51,962 bases of DNA from JAVDCA01 sp035764045 (GTDB lineage Bacteria > Pseudomonadota > Alphaproteobacteria > Rhizobiales > Xanthobacteraceae): the NCBI GenBank assembly GCA_035764045.1, contig DASTZX010000256.1, forward strand, positions 1 through 51,962. The letters run 5' to 3'. Shown here one piece after another: positions 36,332 to 44,093 of this stretch. The translations under genes and the position numbers were made by a program. The notes beneath the pieces were generated by a model. It saw only the letters and a program-made list of their open reading frames with translations. It was not told where the DNA came from and did no database searches. Numbering within the stretch: position 1 is the stretch's first letter; each line of letters starts with the position of its first letter.

Positions 36332-37399
36332 TCACTCCCCGCTTGCGAGGATCTCGTCGACCGCAACGGCGCGGCCCTCGCGCGCGCTCCGGACGCCTGC
36401 CTTGATCACCGCAAGATTGCGCGCCGCCCACCAGCCGTCGGTCTCGGGCGCGGTGCCGCTCCGGATGCAATGAACGAACTCTTCCAGCTCCTCGCGGATG
36501 GTGTCGTTCGCCGCAACCTTGACCGGCGTCGCCGATGTCTCGCCGCGGCGCAGAACCCGCAGACCTGAAAAGAGGTCGTAGTAGGCGCTGGCTTCCTTTC
36601 CATAGATGTTCATCATGTAGTACTCGGACGCCGATGCATACGAGGCGGTGAGGTTCGACAGCGCGCCGTTCTCGTGCTCGAGGATCAGATTGGCGACGTC
36701 CGGATTATCGCCCGGCAGCACGAGCTGCGCCGAGCGCCCGGACACCCGCACGACCTTGCCCATCAGCATTTCCAGCACGTCCACATAATGGATGCCGATC
36801 TGCAGCATCACGCCGCCCGGCATGCCGGCGGCCTGATAGCGCCAGGAGGACAGATCGATCTTGCCGAGCCGGTCGCGGCTGATGTTGGCCTCCGCCTGAA
36901 CCAGGCGGCCAAACCGGCCGGCCTCGATCTCGCTCTTGATCCAGCGGAAGTGCTCCTCGCGGCGGCGCTGGTACCCGAGCGAAAGGACGACGCCCGCGTC
37001 GCTGCATACCTGCGCGATGGCGTGTCCTTCAGCGACCGTGTTGGCGATCGGCTTGTCCAAGAAGACATGCTTGCCGGCTGCCGCGGCCGCGCGGGTGGTC
37101 TCGAGATGCACGCCGTTGGGCGTCGTGTTGATGACCGCCTCGATCGCAGGGTCGCGCAGGATCTCGTCGTAGGTCGCCGCCGCCTGGCAGCCGTACTTGG
37201 TCGCGAATGCCGCCCGCTTGTCGTCCGAGCGCGTATAGCAGGCAACGATCTCGAGCTTGCTCGACCGCTTGATGGCGTCCGCCAGCACGTCGGACCACCA
37301 GCCCATGCCGATGACGGCGACGCGCAGCTTTTCCGAGCCGGTCGCCTCACGGCGATCGCGCGCCGACGGCGCGCGGCCCCGGGTTTGGGTCATGACCAT
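36332..37399 (-). CDS. Gfo/Idh/MocA-family oxidoreductase
   Basis: A 355-residue NAD(P)-dependent dehydrogenase. The N-terminal Rossmann part contains VAVIGMGWWSDVLADAI and the family's catalytic-lysine segment KHVFLDKPIANTVAEG. The C-terminal substrate domain has MPGGVMLQIGIHYVDVLEMLMGKV, with the conserved histidine. It probably oxidises a sugar, inositol or related polyol. The start is ATG 37399; in-frame ATG 37393 is equally possible. It follows the second TctC-family gene by 10 bp and probably shares its transcript, so ligand uptake and oxidation may be linked. Confidence 0.88.
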   Translation of the reverse strand: MVMTQTRGRAPSARDRREATGSEKLRVAVIGMGWWSDVLADAIKRSSKLEIVACYTRSDDKRAAFATKYGCQAAATYDEILRDPAIEAVINTTPNGVHLETTRAAAAAGKHVFLDKPIANTVAEGHAIAQVCSDAGVVLSLGYQRRREEHFRWIKSEIEAGRFGRLVQAEANISRDRLGKIDLSSWRYQAAGMPGGVMLQIGIHYVDVLEMLMGKVVRVSGRSAQLVLPGDNPDVANLILEHENGALSNLTASYASASEYYMMNIYGKEASAYYDLFSGLRVLRRGETSATPVKVAANDTIREELEEFVHCIRSGTAPETDGWWAARNLAVIKAGVRSAREGRAVAVDEILASGE

Positions 37400-37409
37400 G
37401 AATGATGCC

Positions 37410-38411
37410 TTAGTTGGTCAGCGCAGCCGCGGACTTGAGGATCGGCGCCCAGCGCGCAATCTCGGACTTGAGCAGCTTGGCGAGATTGGCCGGACCGCGC
37501 TCCTCCTTGGCCGGCACGCGCCCGCCGAGCTCGACCAGACGGTCGCGCACGGTCGGGTCGTCGAGCGCTTCGTTGAGCGCCTCGTTGAGCTTGGCGACGA
37601 CCGGGGCCGGCGTGCCCTTGGGCGCGAACACCGCGCTCCAGATGCTCATCTGGTAGGACGGCGCGCCGGCGTCCTTCGCGGCCGGCACGCCCGGCAGCGA
37701 CGGCACGGGCTTGTCGGAGGAGACGCCGTAGGCCTTGATCGTCCCACTCTGCACGGCGGCCGCGACGCTCACCACCTGCTCGCAGAAGAAATCGACATGA
37801 CCGCCGAGCAGGTCGTTGAGCGCCGGCCCGGTGCCGCGATAGGCGATCAGGCGCGGGTTGAGGCCGAGCTCGGAATTGAACATGAGACAGGCCATGTGCG
37901 ACGAGGAGCCGATGCCGCCATGCGCCTGCTTCACGGAATCGCCGTTCTTCCTGACGTAGGCGATGAACTCCTTGAGGTCCTTGGCGGGAAAATCCTTGCG
38001 CGCGACGATCGCCGCCGGAGCATGCGACGTCAGGCCGATCGGCTGGAAGTCCCTGGTCGAGTCGTAGCGCAGGTTCGGATAGAACGCCGGAGCTGCGACG
38101 TGCGAGCCCATGCTGGCGCCGAGGAGCGTGTAGCCGTCCGGCGCCGCAGCCGCCGCGCGGGCAGTGCCGAGCGTGCCGCCTGCACCGCCGACGTTCTCGA
38201 TGACGATGGACTGGCCGAGACGCTTGCTCATCCCGTCCGCGACGATGCGGGCAACCACGTCGCTCGGACCGCCGGCCGGATACGGAACGATCATCGTGAT
38301 CGGACGCGACGGATAGTCGAGCGCGCTTGCGGGCAGGAGGAACAGCGCTGCAGCGACGCCGGTGACCACGGCCGCGATCGCGGCGAGCACATAGTGGACG
38401 GACTTCTTCAC
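37410..38411 (-). CDS. Second TctC/Bug-family substrate-binding protein
   Basis: A 333-residue periplasmic binding protein. A signal peptide (about 1-30, ending LLPASALD) precedes YPSRPITMIVPYPAGGPSD, the family's opening. GGAGGTLGTARAAAAAPDGYTLL and the C-terminal GTPAPVVAKLNEALNEAL follow. The start is GTG 38411 with GAGGAG six bases upstream. As with the first family member, no TctA/TctB permease genes are near. It leads a two-gene unit with the Gfo/Idh oxidoreductase. Confidence 0.9.
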   Translation of the reverse strand: MKKSVHYVLAAIAAVVTGVAAALFLLPASALDYPSRPITMIVPYPAGGPSDVVARIVADGMSKRLGQSIVIENVGGAGGTLGTARAAAAAPDGYTLLGASMGSHVAAPAFYPNLRYDSTRDFQPIGLTSHAPAAIVARKDFPAKDLKEFIAYVRKNGDSVKQAHGGIGSSSHMACLMFNSELGLNPRLIAYRGTGPALNDLLGGHVDFFCEQVVSVAAAVQSGTIKAYGVSSDKPVPSLPGVPAAKDAGAPSYQMSIWSAVFAPKGTPAPVVAKLNEALNEALDDPTVRDRLVELGGRVPAKEERGPANLAKLLKSEIARWAPILKSAAALTN

Positions 38412-38904
38412 GTTACTCTCCTCTACAGCATCCCTTGGCCTGCACCGGCCAGCCGCGCGATGACGCAACCGTCGTCCCGGGAAGCGGGGGTCACGCGCTC
38501 GCGCCGTGCTGCGGCCTGTCCGGCCCGCATCACCGCGCAGTCCATATCATCGCTGATCGAGACCAGACCTCCCCTGCCTGACCTGGTCTGCACCAACTGC
38601 CGCCGCCCCCTGAGGACGTCGGCGCCCTGCCGCTGCCCACATCGCCCGATGTTGTGGCCGTAATTGTGGCAAGACGGGCGCATATCTCGCGAGAATGACT
38701 GCATGGTTGGCACGCGGCTAATTGTGACGAACAACCTGTCTGGGAACGGTATGCTTCAACCGGCGGGCAAGGATTAAATGGTACGTTCGTAGTTCAGCCG
38801 CGCACGCGCGGCGCGACCGGCCCGGGGAGGCGCTTGCCGGGCCAGCACACCGGAGGCCCCATGGTCCATCGCGGCGTTGCAGCAACGATCCGAGGAACAC
38901 CGGG
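38412..38904. other. Upstream region of the second TctC-family operon
   Basis: About 490 bp without a recognisable gene. It carries a 10-bp perfect palindrome (38685-38694), a pair of 10-bp direct repeats (38661-38670 and 38719-38728) and an AT-richer stretch around 38640-38780. A 34-codon frame from ATG 38861 after GGAGG is likely chance. These signs suggest a regulated promoter for the operon to the left. Confidence 0.5.
38661..38728. promoter_or_regulatory. Direct repeats TAATTGTGGC / TAATTGTGAC with a central palindrome
   Basis: TAATTGTGGC (38661-38670) and TAATTGTGAC (38719-38728) differ at one base. Between them stands TCTCGCGAGA (38685-38694), a perfect 10-bp palindrome. The arrangement, about 250-320 bp before the TctC-family start, looks like regulator binding sites. 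The regulator is unknown. Confidence 0.35.
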
Positions 38905-39054
38905 GTGCTGGCGCTTCTCGCGCCATCCGACTACGGCAACCCAGCGGTCGTGCGCGAGCAACTGACGCGAATGCTGCGGGGCGCATCGGCGGCCAAGCTC
39001 GAAGAAGCCGACTGGTGCCGGGCGGCCTATGAGTGGGCCGGCGATCCCGGATGA
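38905..39054 (+). CDS. Possible 49-residue small protein
   Basis: A short frame from GTG 38905 (GAGG eight bases upstream) to TGA 39054 encodes SDYGNPAVVREQLTRML...EEADWCRAAYEW, with protein-like composition. The frame stays open upstream to at least 38770 without a better start. It would converge on the pseudouridine synthase gene with a 3-bp gap. It could also be a gene remnant or chance. No family was recognised. Confidence 0.25.
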   Translation: MLALLAPSDYGNPAVVREQLTRMLRGASAAKLEEADWCRAAYEWAGDPG

Positions 39055-39057
39055 CGG

Positions 39058-40257
39058 CTATTCCTCGGGGGACTGGACGATCGGATCGTAGCGGGCGGCG
39101 TCGAGGCCGAGCAGATTCCACGACTGCTGCATATGCGGCGGCAGCGGCGCGGTGACGTCGACGACGCCGCCGCGCGGATGCGGCACCGCGATGCGGCGCG
39201 CGAGCAGATGCAGGCGATTCTGCAGTCCGCCCGGCAGCTCCCAGTTCTCCTTCGAGAAATATTTCGGATCGCCGATCATCGGATGGCCGATATGGGCCAT
39301 GTGGGCGCGTAGCTGATGGGTGCGGCCGGTCACCGGCTTGAGCGATATCCAGGCGAGCTTGGAGCCGGCGGTGTCGACGACCGCGTAATAGGTGACGGCA
39401 TGGCTCGCCCCCTCCTCGCCGTGCTGTGCGATGCGCATGAAGCTTTCCTCCTCGCGCTCCTCCTTGGCGAGGAAGGTGGAGACACGCCCTTGGCGCGGAC
39501 GCGGCACCCCGGCGACGAGCGCCCAGTAGATCTTTCGCGCCGAGCGGCTGCGGAAGGTTTTGGCCAGCGCCGACGCCGAGAAGCGGTTCTTGGCGACCAG
39601 AAGACAGCCGGCGGTGTCGCGGTCGAGCCGATGGACGAGCCGCGGTCGCTGGCCGGCGCGGTCGCGCAGCACCTCGAGCATGCCGTCCACGTGCCGCGTC
39701 ATGCCCGATCCACCCTGCACCGCGAGGCCCATGGGCTTGTTGAGCACCAGAACGTCGGCATCTTCGTAGAGCGTGATGGAGCGCAGGAACGCACGCGTCT
39801 TCTCGTCGGCCTCCGATGCCGGTCCGCGCGGCTTCGGCGCGTCGAGCTTGAGCGGCGGGACGCGCACCGCCTGACCGGCCTGCAGCCGATCCTTGGCGTC
39901 CACACGCTTGCCGTTCACCCGCAGCTCGCCTTTGCGGATGACACGCTGAATGTGGGAGAAGCTCAGGCCCGGAAATCGCGCCTCGAGGAAACGATCGACG
40001 CGCATGCCGGATTCGTCCGGGGTCACCGCGACCGTCTGGACACCGGTCGGCAGCGGAGCCGGTGCGGGCGCGGAGCGATCCCGCTTGGGCGGCTCGTCCG
40101 GGGCGGCGCGCCGCACCGCTCTCTCGAACGGCGCCGAGCCGCCGGCACGACGGCCGCCGCGCGGCGCGTCTCCCCGCCGCGGACGCTGCTGATGCCGCGG
40201 GCCTGGCGTGTGCCGCCCGCCGCCGGGCTGCCGGGGTCCGCCTTTGCGCGTCACCAT
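39058..40257 (-). CDS. RluC-like 23S rRNA pseudouridine synthase
   Basis: A 399-residue enzyme. The basic, disordered N-terminal tail (about 1-70, G/R/P-rich) is followed by an S4 RNA-binding domain (RVDRFLEARFPGLSFSHIQRVIRKGELRVNG). The RsuA/RluA catalytic domain contains the catalytic Asp in HRLDRDTAGCLLVAKN, and further on KPVTGRTHQLRAHMAHIG. It most likely modifies uridines in 23S rRNA (RluC sites 955, 2504 and 2580 in E. coli). The long tail is larger than in E. coli RluC, as I recall for Hyphomicrobiales members. ATG 40257 was chosen because the tail's low complexity begins there. Confidence 0.9.
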   Translation of the reverse strand: MVTRKGGPRQPGGGRHTPGPRHQQRPRRGDAPRGGRRAGGSAPFERAVRRAAPDEPPKRDRSAPAPAPLPTGVQTVAVTPDESGMRVDRFLEARFPGLSFSHIQRVIRKGELRVNGKRVDAKDRLQAGQAVRVPPLKLDAPKPRGPASEADEKTRAFLRSITLYEDADVLVLNKPMGLAVQGGSGMTRHVDGMLEVLRDRAGQRPRLVHRLDRDTAGCLLVAKNRFSASALAKTFRSRSARKIYWALVAGVPRPRQGRVSTFLAKEEREEESFMRIAQHGEEGASHAVTYYAVVDTAGSKLAWISLKPVTGRTHQLRAHMAHIGHPMIGDPKYFSKENWELPGGLQNRLHLLARRIAVPHPRGGVVDVTAPLPPHMQQSWNLLGLDAARYDPIVQSPEE

Positions 40258-40419
40258 GGTTCCTGCCGCGATCGTCCATGGCGGCCAAGCGCCGCCGGCC
40301 GCATCAGTCGCACAAGGGGTCGGCCGCGACAAGGATGCCGGGCGGTCGAGGAGAGCAACGCAAAATGGGTGGAAAATCGGGCCTGCCCCGCCCGGAAATG
40401 GCGTGCGGGGGCCGGCTGC

Positions 40420-41739
40420 TCATCGTTCCCGGAACGCGCGCGCCATCTGCTCGCGCAGCGGCTTGAGCAGATAGCCGAGTGGCGTCCGCGACTGTGTCTG
40501 CACGAAGGCTTCCGCCGGCATTCCGGGCATGAGGTGGAAACCTCCCAATCGCCGCACCTGCTCCGGGGGAAGCACGATCCGAACGAGGTAATAAGCTTGA
40601 CCGGTCGGCGAGCCCGCTTGCTGCTCGTGGGTGAGATCGGCGGAGACGAGGGTGAGGACACCCTCGAGCTCGGGCATGGTTCGCGCGTTGCCGGCCTTGA
40701 TGCGCACCTCCGCATGCTGGCCGGTGGCGACCTGATCGATGTCGCTCGGGGGCACCTTGGCCTCGACCACGAGCTGGTCGCCGCGCGGCACGATCTCCAT
40801 GATGGTCTCTCCGGCCCGGATCACCCCGCCGACGGTGTGCACGGCCAGCTGGTGCACGGTGCCGCTCTGCGGGGCGCGGATCTCGATCCGGTTGAGCTGG
40901 TCCTCGGCGGCGGTGATCCGTTCGCTGAGCTCGGCGATCTTGCCCTGGGTCTCCCGCAGGTCCTTGAGAACCTCGGTGCGGGAGTCCTGATCGAGCTGGA
41001 TGATCTGCAACTCGATCTCGCTGACCTTGCCCCGCGCGCGCGCGATGTCGGCTATGAGCTGGCCGCGGTCCCCCTGCAGCCTGGCCTGGTCGCGTTGCAG
41101 CTGGGTATAGCGCGTTATCGAGACGAGCTTCTGCTTGTAGAGCTGTGCGACGCCCGACAGTTCCTCGCCGATATAGCTGATCTCGCTATCCTTGCTCTCC
41201 TGCTGGGCGGTGAGCCCGCGGATCTCCTCGTTGGTCTGGGAGACACGCTCCTGCAGCTGCGAGCGTTGGCCGTTCCGTGCAGCGGAGCGGGAATCGAAAA
41301 GCTTCTTCTCCCCCATCATGGCCGTCGCCACAGAGGGCTCTTTCTGGCGGCTGGTCAGCGCCTGGGGAAAGCTGATAGCCGCAGCGCTGTCACGCTCGGC
41401 GAGCAGCCGCGCCTCCCGCGCCATGAGCTCGTCCAACTGCGATTGCACGGCGCCGACGGTTGCACCGGTGACCGTCGCGTCCAGGCGAATGAGGACCTGG
41501 CCTTCCTGCACGACGTCGCCGTCGCGCACCAGGATGTCGCTGACCACGCCGCCGGACGGATGCTGGATCTTCTTCACGCTGGAATCGACGACCAGGCTTC
41601 CGGGCGCAATGACCGCGCCGGCCAGCTCGCTCATCGAGGCCCAGCTTCCGAACCCGCACAGAAACAACACCACAAGACCGAAGCCGACGATGTTGAGCTT
41701 GCGGATCGCCAGGCGCGCCTGACTGCCATGTGGGCTCAT
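40420..41739 (-). CDS. Type I secretion membrane fusion protein (HlyD/PrsE type)
   Basis: A 439-residue periplasmic adaptor. One membrane helix (about 17-36, IVGFGLVVLFLCGFGSWAS) is followed by a lipoyl-like region (VSDILVRDGDVVQEGQVLIRLDA). Long coiled-coil stretches follow (about 85-280), and the last part is typical of the PrtE/PrsE family (ILGYLL-like TRTPLGYLLKPLREQMARAF). It overlaps the exporter ABC gene by 4 bp (ATGA), which marks translational coupling. It connects the ABC exporter to a TolC-like channel not found here. Confidence 0.92.
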   Translation of the reverse strand: MSPHGSQARLAIRKLNIVGFGLVVLFLCGFGSWASMSELAGAVIAPGSLVVDSSVKKIQHPSGGVVSDILVRDGDVVQEGQVLIRLDATVTGATVGAVQSQLDELMAREARLLAERDSAAAISFPQALTSRQKEPSVATAMMGEKKLFDSRSAARNGQRSQLQERVSQTNEEIRGLTAQQESKDSEISYIGEELSGVAQLYKQKLVSITRYTQLQRDQARLQGDRGQLIADIARARGKVSEIELQIIQLDQDSRTEVLKDLRETQGKIAELSERITAAEDQLNRIEIRAPQSGTVHQLAVHTVGGVIRAGETIMEIVPRGDQLVVEAKVPPSDIDQVATGQHAEVRIKAGNARTMPELEGVLTLVSADLTHEQQAGSPTGQAYYLVRIVLPPEQVRRLGGFHLMPGMPAEAFVQTQSRTPLGYLLKPLREQMARAFRER

Positions 41740-43838
41740 CGGTCGGCACCCGTTTCGCTGACGACCTTGAGGGCGCCGACACCGGGCGCCCGATGGCGAG
41801 CCGCAAGCGCGCGCCAGACCTCGTCGCGCGGTCCGAATGCCTGCTGCGTCCTGTTGCCAAGCAACAGGATCTTGTCGCAGGCGGAAAACGCCGACGGGTG
41901 ATGCGCGATCATGAGCACGATCGCGCCCCGCGCCTTCAGGTCGTGGATCGCCTCCTGCAGGGCGGCGTCTCCAGCGCGATCGAGGTTGGCATTGGCTTCG
42001 TCGAGCACGAGCAAGAACGGATCGCCGTACAGCGCGCGTGCGAGCGCAATGCGCTGCCGCTGGCCGCCGGACAGCACGGCCCCCATCTCCCCGATGGTCG
42101 TGTCGTAGCCCGCCGGCAGCCGCAGGATCATGTCGTGCGCGCCGGCCGCCTGCGCGGCGCGCAGCACCGCAGCGTTATCCGCTTTCGGATCCATCCGCGC
42201 GATGTTCTCGGCGACCGTTCCATCGAACAGCTCGACGCTCTGCGACACATACCCGATATGCTGTCCGCGTATGTCCGGATCCCATTGATCGATCGCCGCA
42301 CCGTCGAGCCGGATGCTGCCCCGCGCCGCCGGCCAGATGCCAAGCAGCGTCCGCACCAGCGACGTCTTGCCCGTGCCGCTCGGCCCAAGTATGCCGAGAG
42401 CCTCGCCCGCCGCCACGCTGAAGTGGATATTGCCGAGAATGGCCTTCTCGCCTCCCGGCGCGGCGACGACCAGACGTTCGACCTCGAGCCGGCGCGTCGG
42501 CCGCGGGAGGGCCGTGACCGCGCGGCGCGTCCGACCGCTCAGGCTGTCGAGGAGATCGTTGAGACGACGGATGCTCGCCCGCGCGGCGACGAAGCCGCGC
42601 CAATTGGCGATCGCGGTCTCGATCGGGGCGAGCGCGCGGGTCATCATGATGGACGACGCGATCATGCCGCCGGTGCTCAACTCATCGCGGATCACGAGGT
42701 ACGCGCCCAGGCCCAGCATGATGGACTGGAGCAGAAGCCGGACCATCTTCGACACGCTTCCATAGGCAGTCACGACGTCGTTCGATCGCGCGGTTGCCCC
42801 GAGATAGCGGGCATTGAGCTGCTGCCATCGCGCGGTGAGCGCCGGCCCCATGCCCATCGCCGCAATCGTCTCGCTGTTGCGCCGATCAGCTTCGAGCATC
42901 GCGGCGCGCACCCCCCCGTCCTGAGACACGGCGCGGGCGCAGGCGCGGCTCGCGCGTTCGGTGAGGACCGTCAGCGTGAACAAGGCGATGCCGCCGATGA
43001 GCGCCAGTGTCCCGAGCAGCGGATGGACGAGGAAGCACAGGATCAAGAACACCGGCATCCACGGCAGATCGACGATGGCGATCGGGCCGGCGCCGGTGAG
43101 GAAGGCGCGGATCTGATCGAGATCGCGCACCGGCTGGACGGCCTCCGCAGCGCGGCGTGTATGAAGCGCCACCCGCATCACCGCCCGATGCACCGTGGTG
43201 CCGAGATGCTCGTCGAGGAGCAGGGCCGATCGAATGACGACCCGCGTGCGAACGATGTCCAGCGCGCCCTGGAATGCGAAGGCCAGAACGAGAAACAACG
43301 AGAGCGCCACCAGGGTCGGAACGCTGCGGCTCGAGAGCACGCGGTCGTAGACCTGCAGCATGTAAAGCGGGCCGGCCAGCATCAGCAGGTTCACCACCGC
43401 GGAAAACGCTGCGACGCTCCAGAACGCGCGCTTGCATTCGGCGAGGGCGCCGCGCACGTGGGCATCGGCGATCGGTGCCTGAACACCAGAGGCCGCATTG
43501 GCGGTCCGGTCCCACGTCTCGGCAAGGAATTCCACTGCGCTGTTCGCGCGAGCCGCGACCTGCTCGGCGACGCGCCGCGCGGTCGTCACGGCGCTGCGGA
43601 GAGGAATGACGTTATCGCCGGACGGGACAACCCGCTCCGCTCCCGTGACGAACAATCCGGCAATGCGTTCGCGGAGATGATCGACATGCGAGCGCTTGCG
43701 AATGCGGCGGGATTCGCGAGCGAGCAGGTCCGCAATGGCGGACTCGATTTCGACCGCTTCATTTTCCGTCAGGCGCGGCGGCGCCGCGCGGCGCGCGCGC
43801 GACCTGACGTCTTGTCTTCCGTCGATCGAAGAGAACAT
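41736..43838 (-). CDS. Type I secretion ABC transporter permease/ATPase (PrtD/PrsD type)
   Basis: A 700-residue exporter. The membrane domain lies at about 140-420 (AAFSAVVNLLMLAGPLYMLQVYDRV, then VALSLFLVLAFAFQ). The ATPase part has Walker A GPSGTGKTSL, signature LSGGQRQRIALARAL, Walker B FLLVLDEANANLD and the switch histidine in IAHHPS. The N-terminal 127 residues ahead of the usual PrtD start are charged, not a C39 peptidase domain, and of unknown role. It would push an unfolded substrate through the HlyD adaptor, with the divergent GH16 protein as the likely cargo. The start is ATG 43838; its ribosome site is weak. Confidence 0.92.
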   Translation of the reverse strand: MFSSIDGRQDVRSRARRAAPPRLTENEAVEIESAIADLLARESRRIRKRSHVDHLRERIAGLFVTGAERVVPSGDNVIPLRSAVTTARRVAEQVAARANSAVEFLAETWDRTANAASGVQAPIADAHVRGALAECKRAFWSVAAFSAVVNLLMLAGPLYMLQVYDRVLSSRSVPTLVALSLFLVLAFAFQGALDIVRTRVVIRSALLLDEHLGTTVHRAVMRVALHTRRAAEAVQPVRDLDQIRAFLTGAGPIAIVDLPWMPVFLILCFLVHPLLGTLALIGGIALFTLTVLTERASRACARAVSQDGGVRAAMLEADRRNSETIAAMGMGPALTARWQQLNARYLGATARSNDVVTAYGSVSKMVRLLLQSIMLGLGAYLVIRDELSTGGMIASSIMMTRALAPIETAIANWRGFVAARASIRRLNDLLDSLSGRTRRAVTALPRPTRRLEVERLVVAAPGGEKAILGNIHFSVAAGEALGILGPSGTGKTSLVRTLLGIWPAARGSIRLDGAAIDQWDPDIRGQHIGYVSQSVELFDGTVAENIARMDPKADNAAVLRAAQAAGAHDMILRLPAGYDTTIGEMGAVLSGGQRQRIALARALYGDPFLLVLDEANANLDRAGDAALQEAIHDLKARGAIVLMIAHHPSAFSACDKILLLGNRTQQAFGPRDEVWRALAARHRAPGVGALKVVSETGADR

Positions 43839-44093
43839 GATTCCACGCCCGCGCCGACTGAGCGCGCCCCATGCCGCATTAACGCTGACTTCCCCCGAGA
43901 CCGCCTCGGCCGCTGTGTGCCTGCGATCAATGTTGCAAGCAAAACCACAAATGCGGTCATTCCATGAAATCGCATCGCGAAGCGCAGCAAAAATCTTTCA
44001 CGTCGATCGAGTGTCAAAGTGAAACAGCGCGCGGAGACTTCATTGCGCCATATTCGTAAAACTAGATCGCCGAAGGGACTGGGAGGGGATCAG
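43839..44093. other. Divergent intergenic region between the secretion pair and its candidate cargo
   Basis: 255 bp separate the exporter start from the GH16 start. The stretch 43920-44060 is AT-richer than the flanks. No clear sigma-70, EcfG or CtrA full site was found. It probably holds promoters for both directions. Confidence 0.5.

Noticed and set aside
38741..38768. GGAAC with a spacing that might suggest a third EcfG promoter.
   Set aside because: The -10 position reads CGGG, not CGTT.
39316..41901. An 861-codon plus-strand open frame opposite the pseudouridine synthase and HlyD-type gene.
   Set aside because: Crosses two real genes and their gap in antisense without any domain signal.
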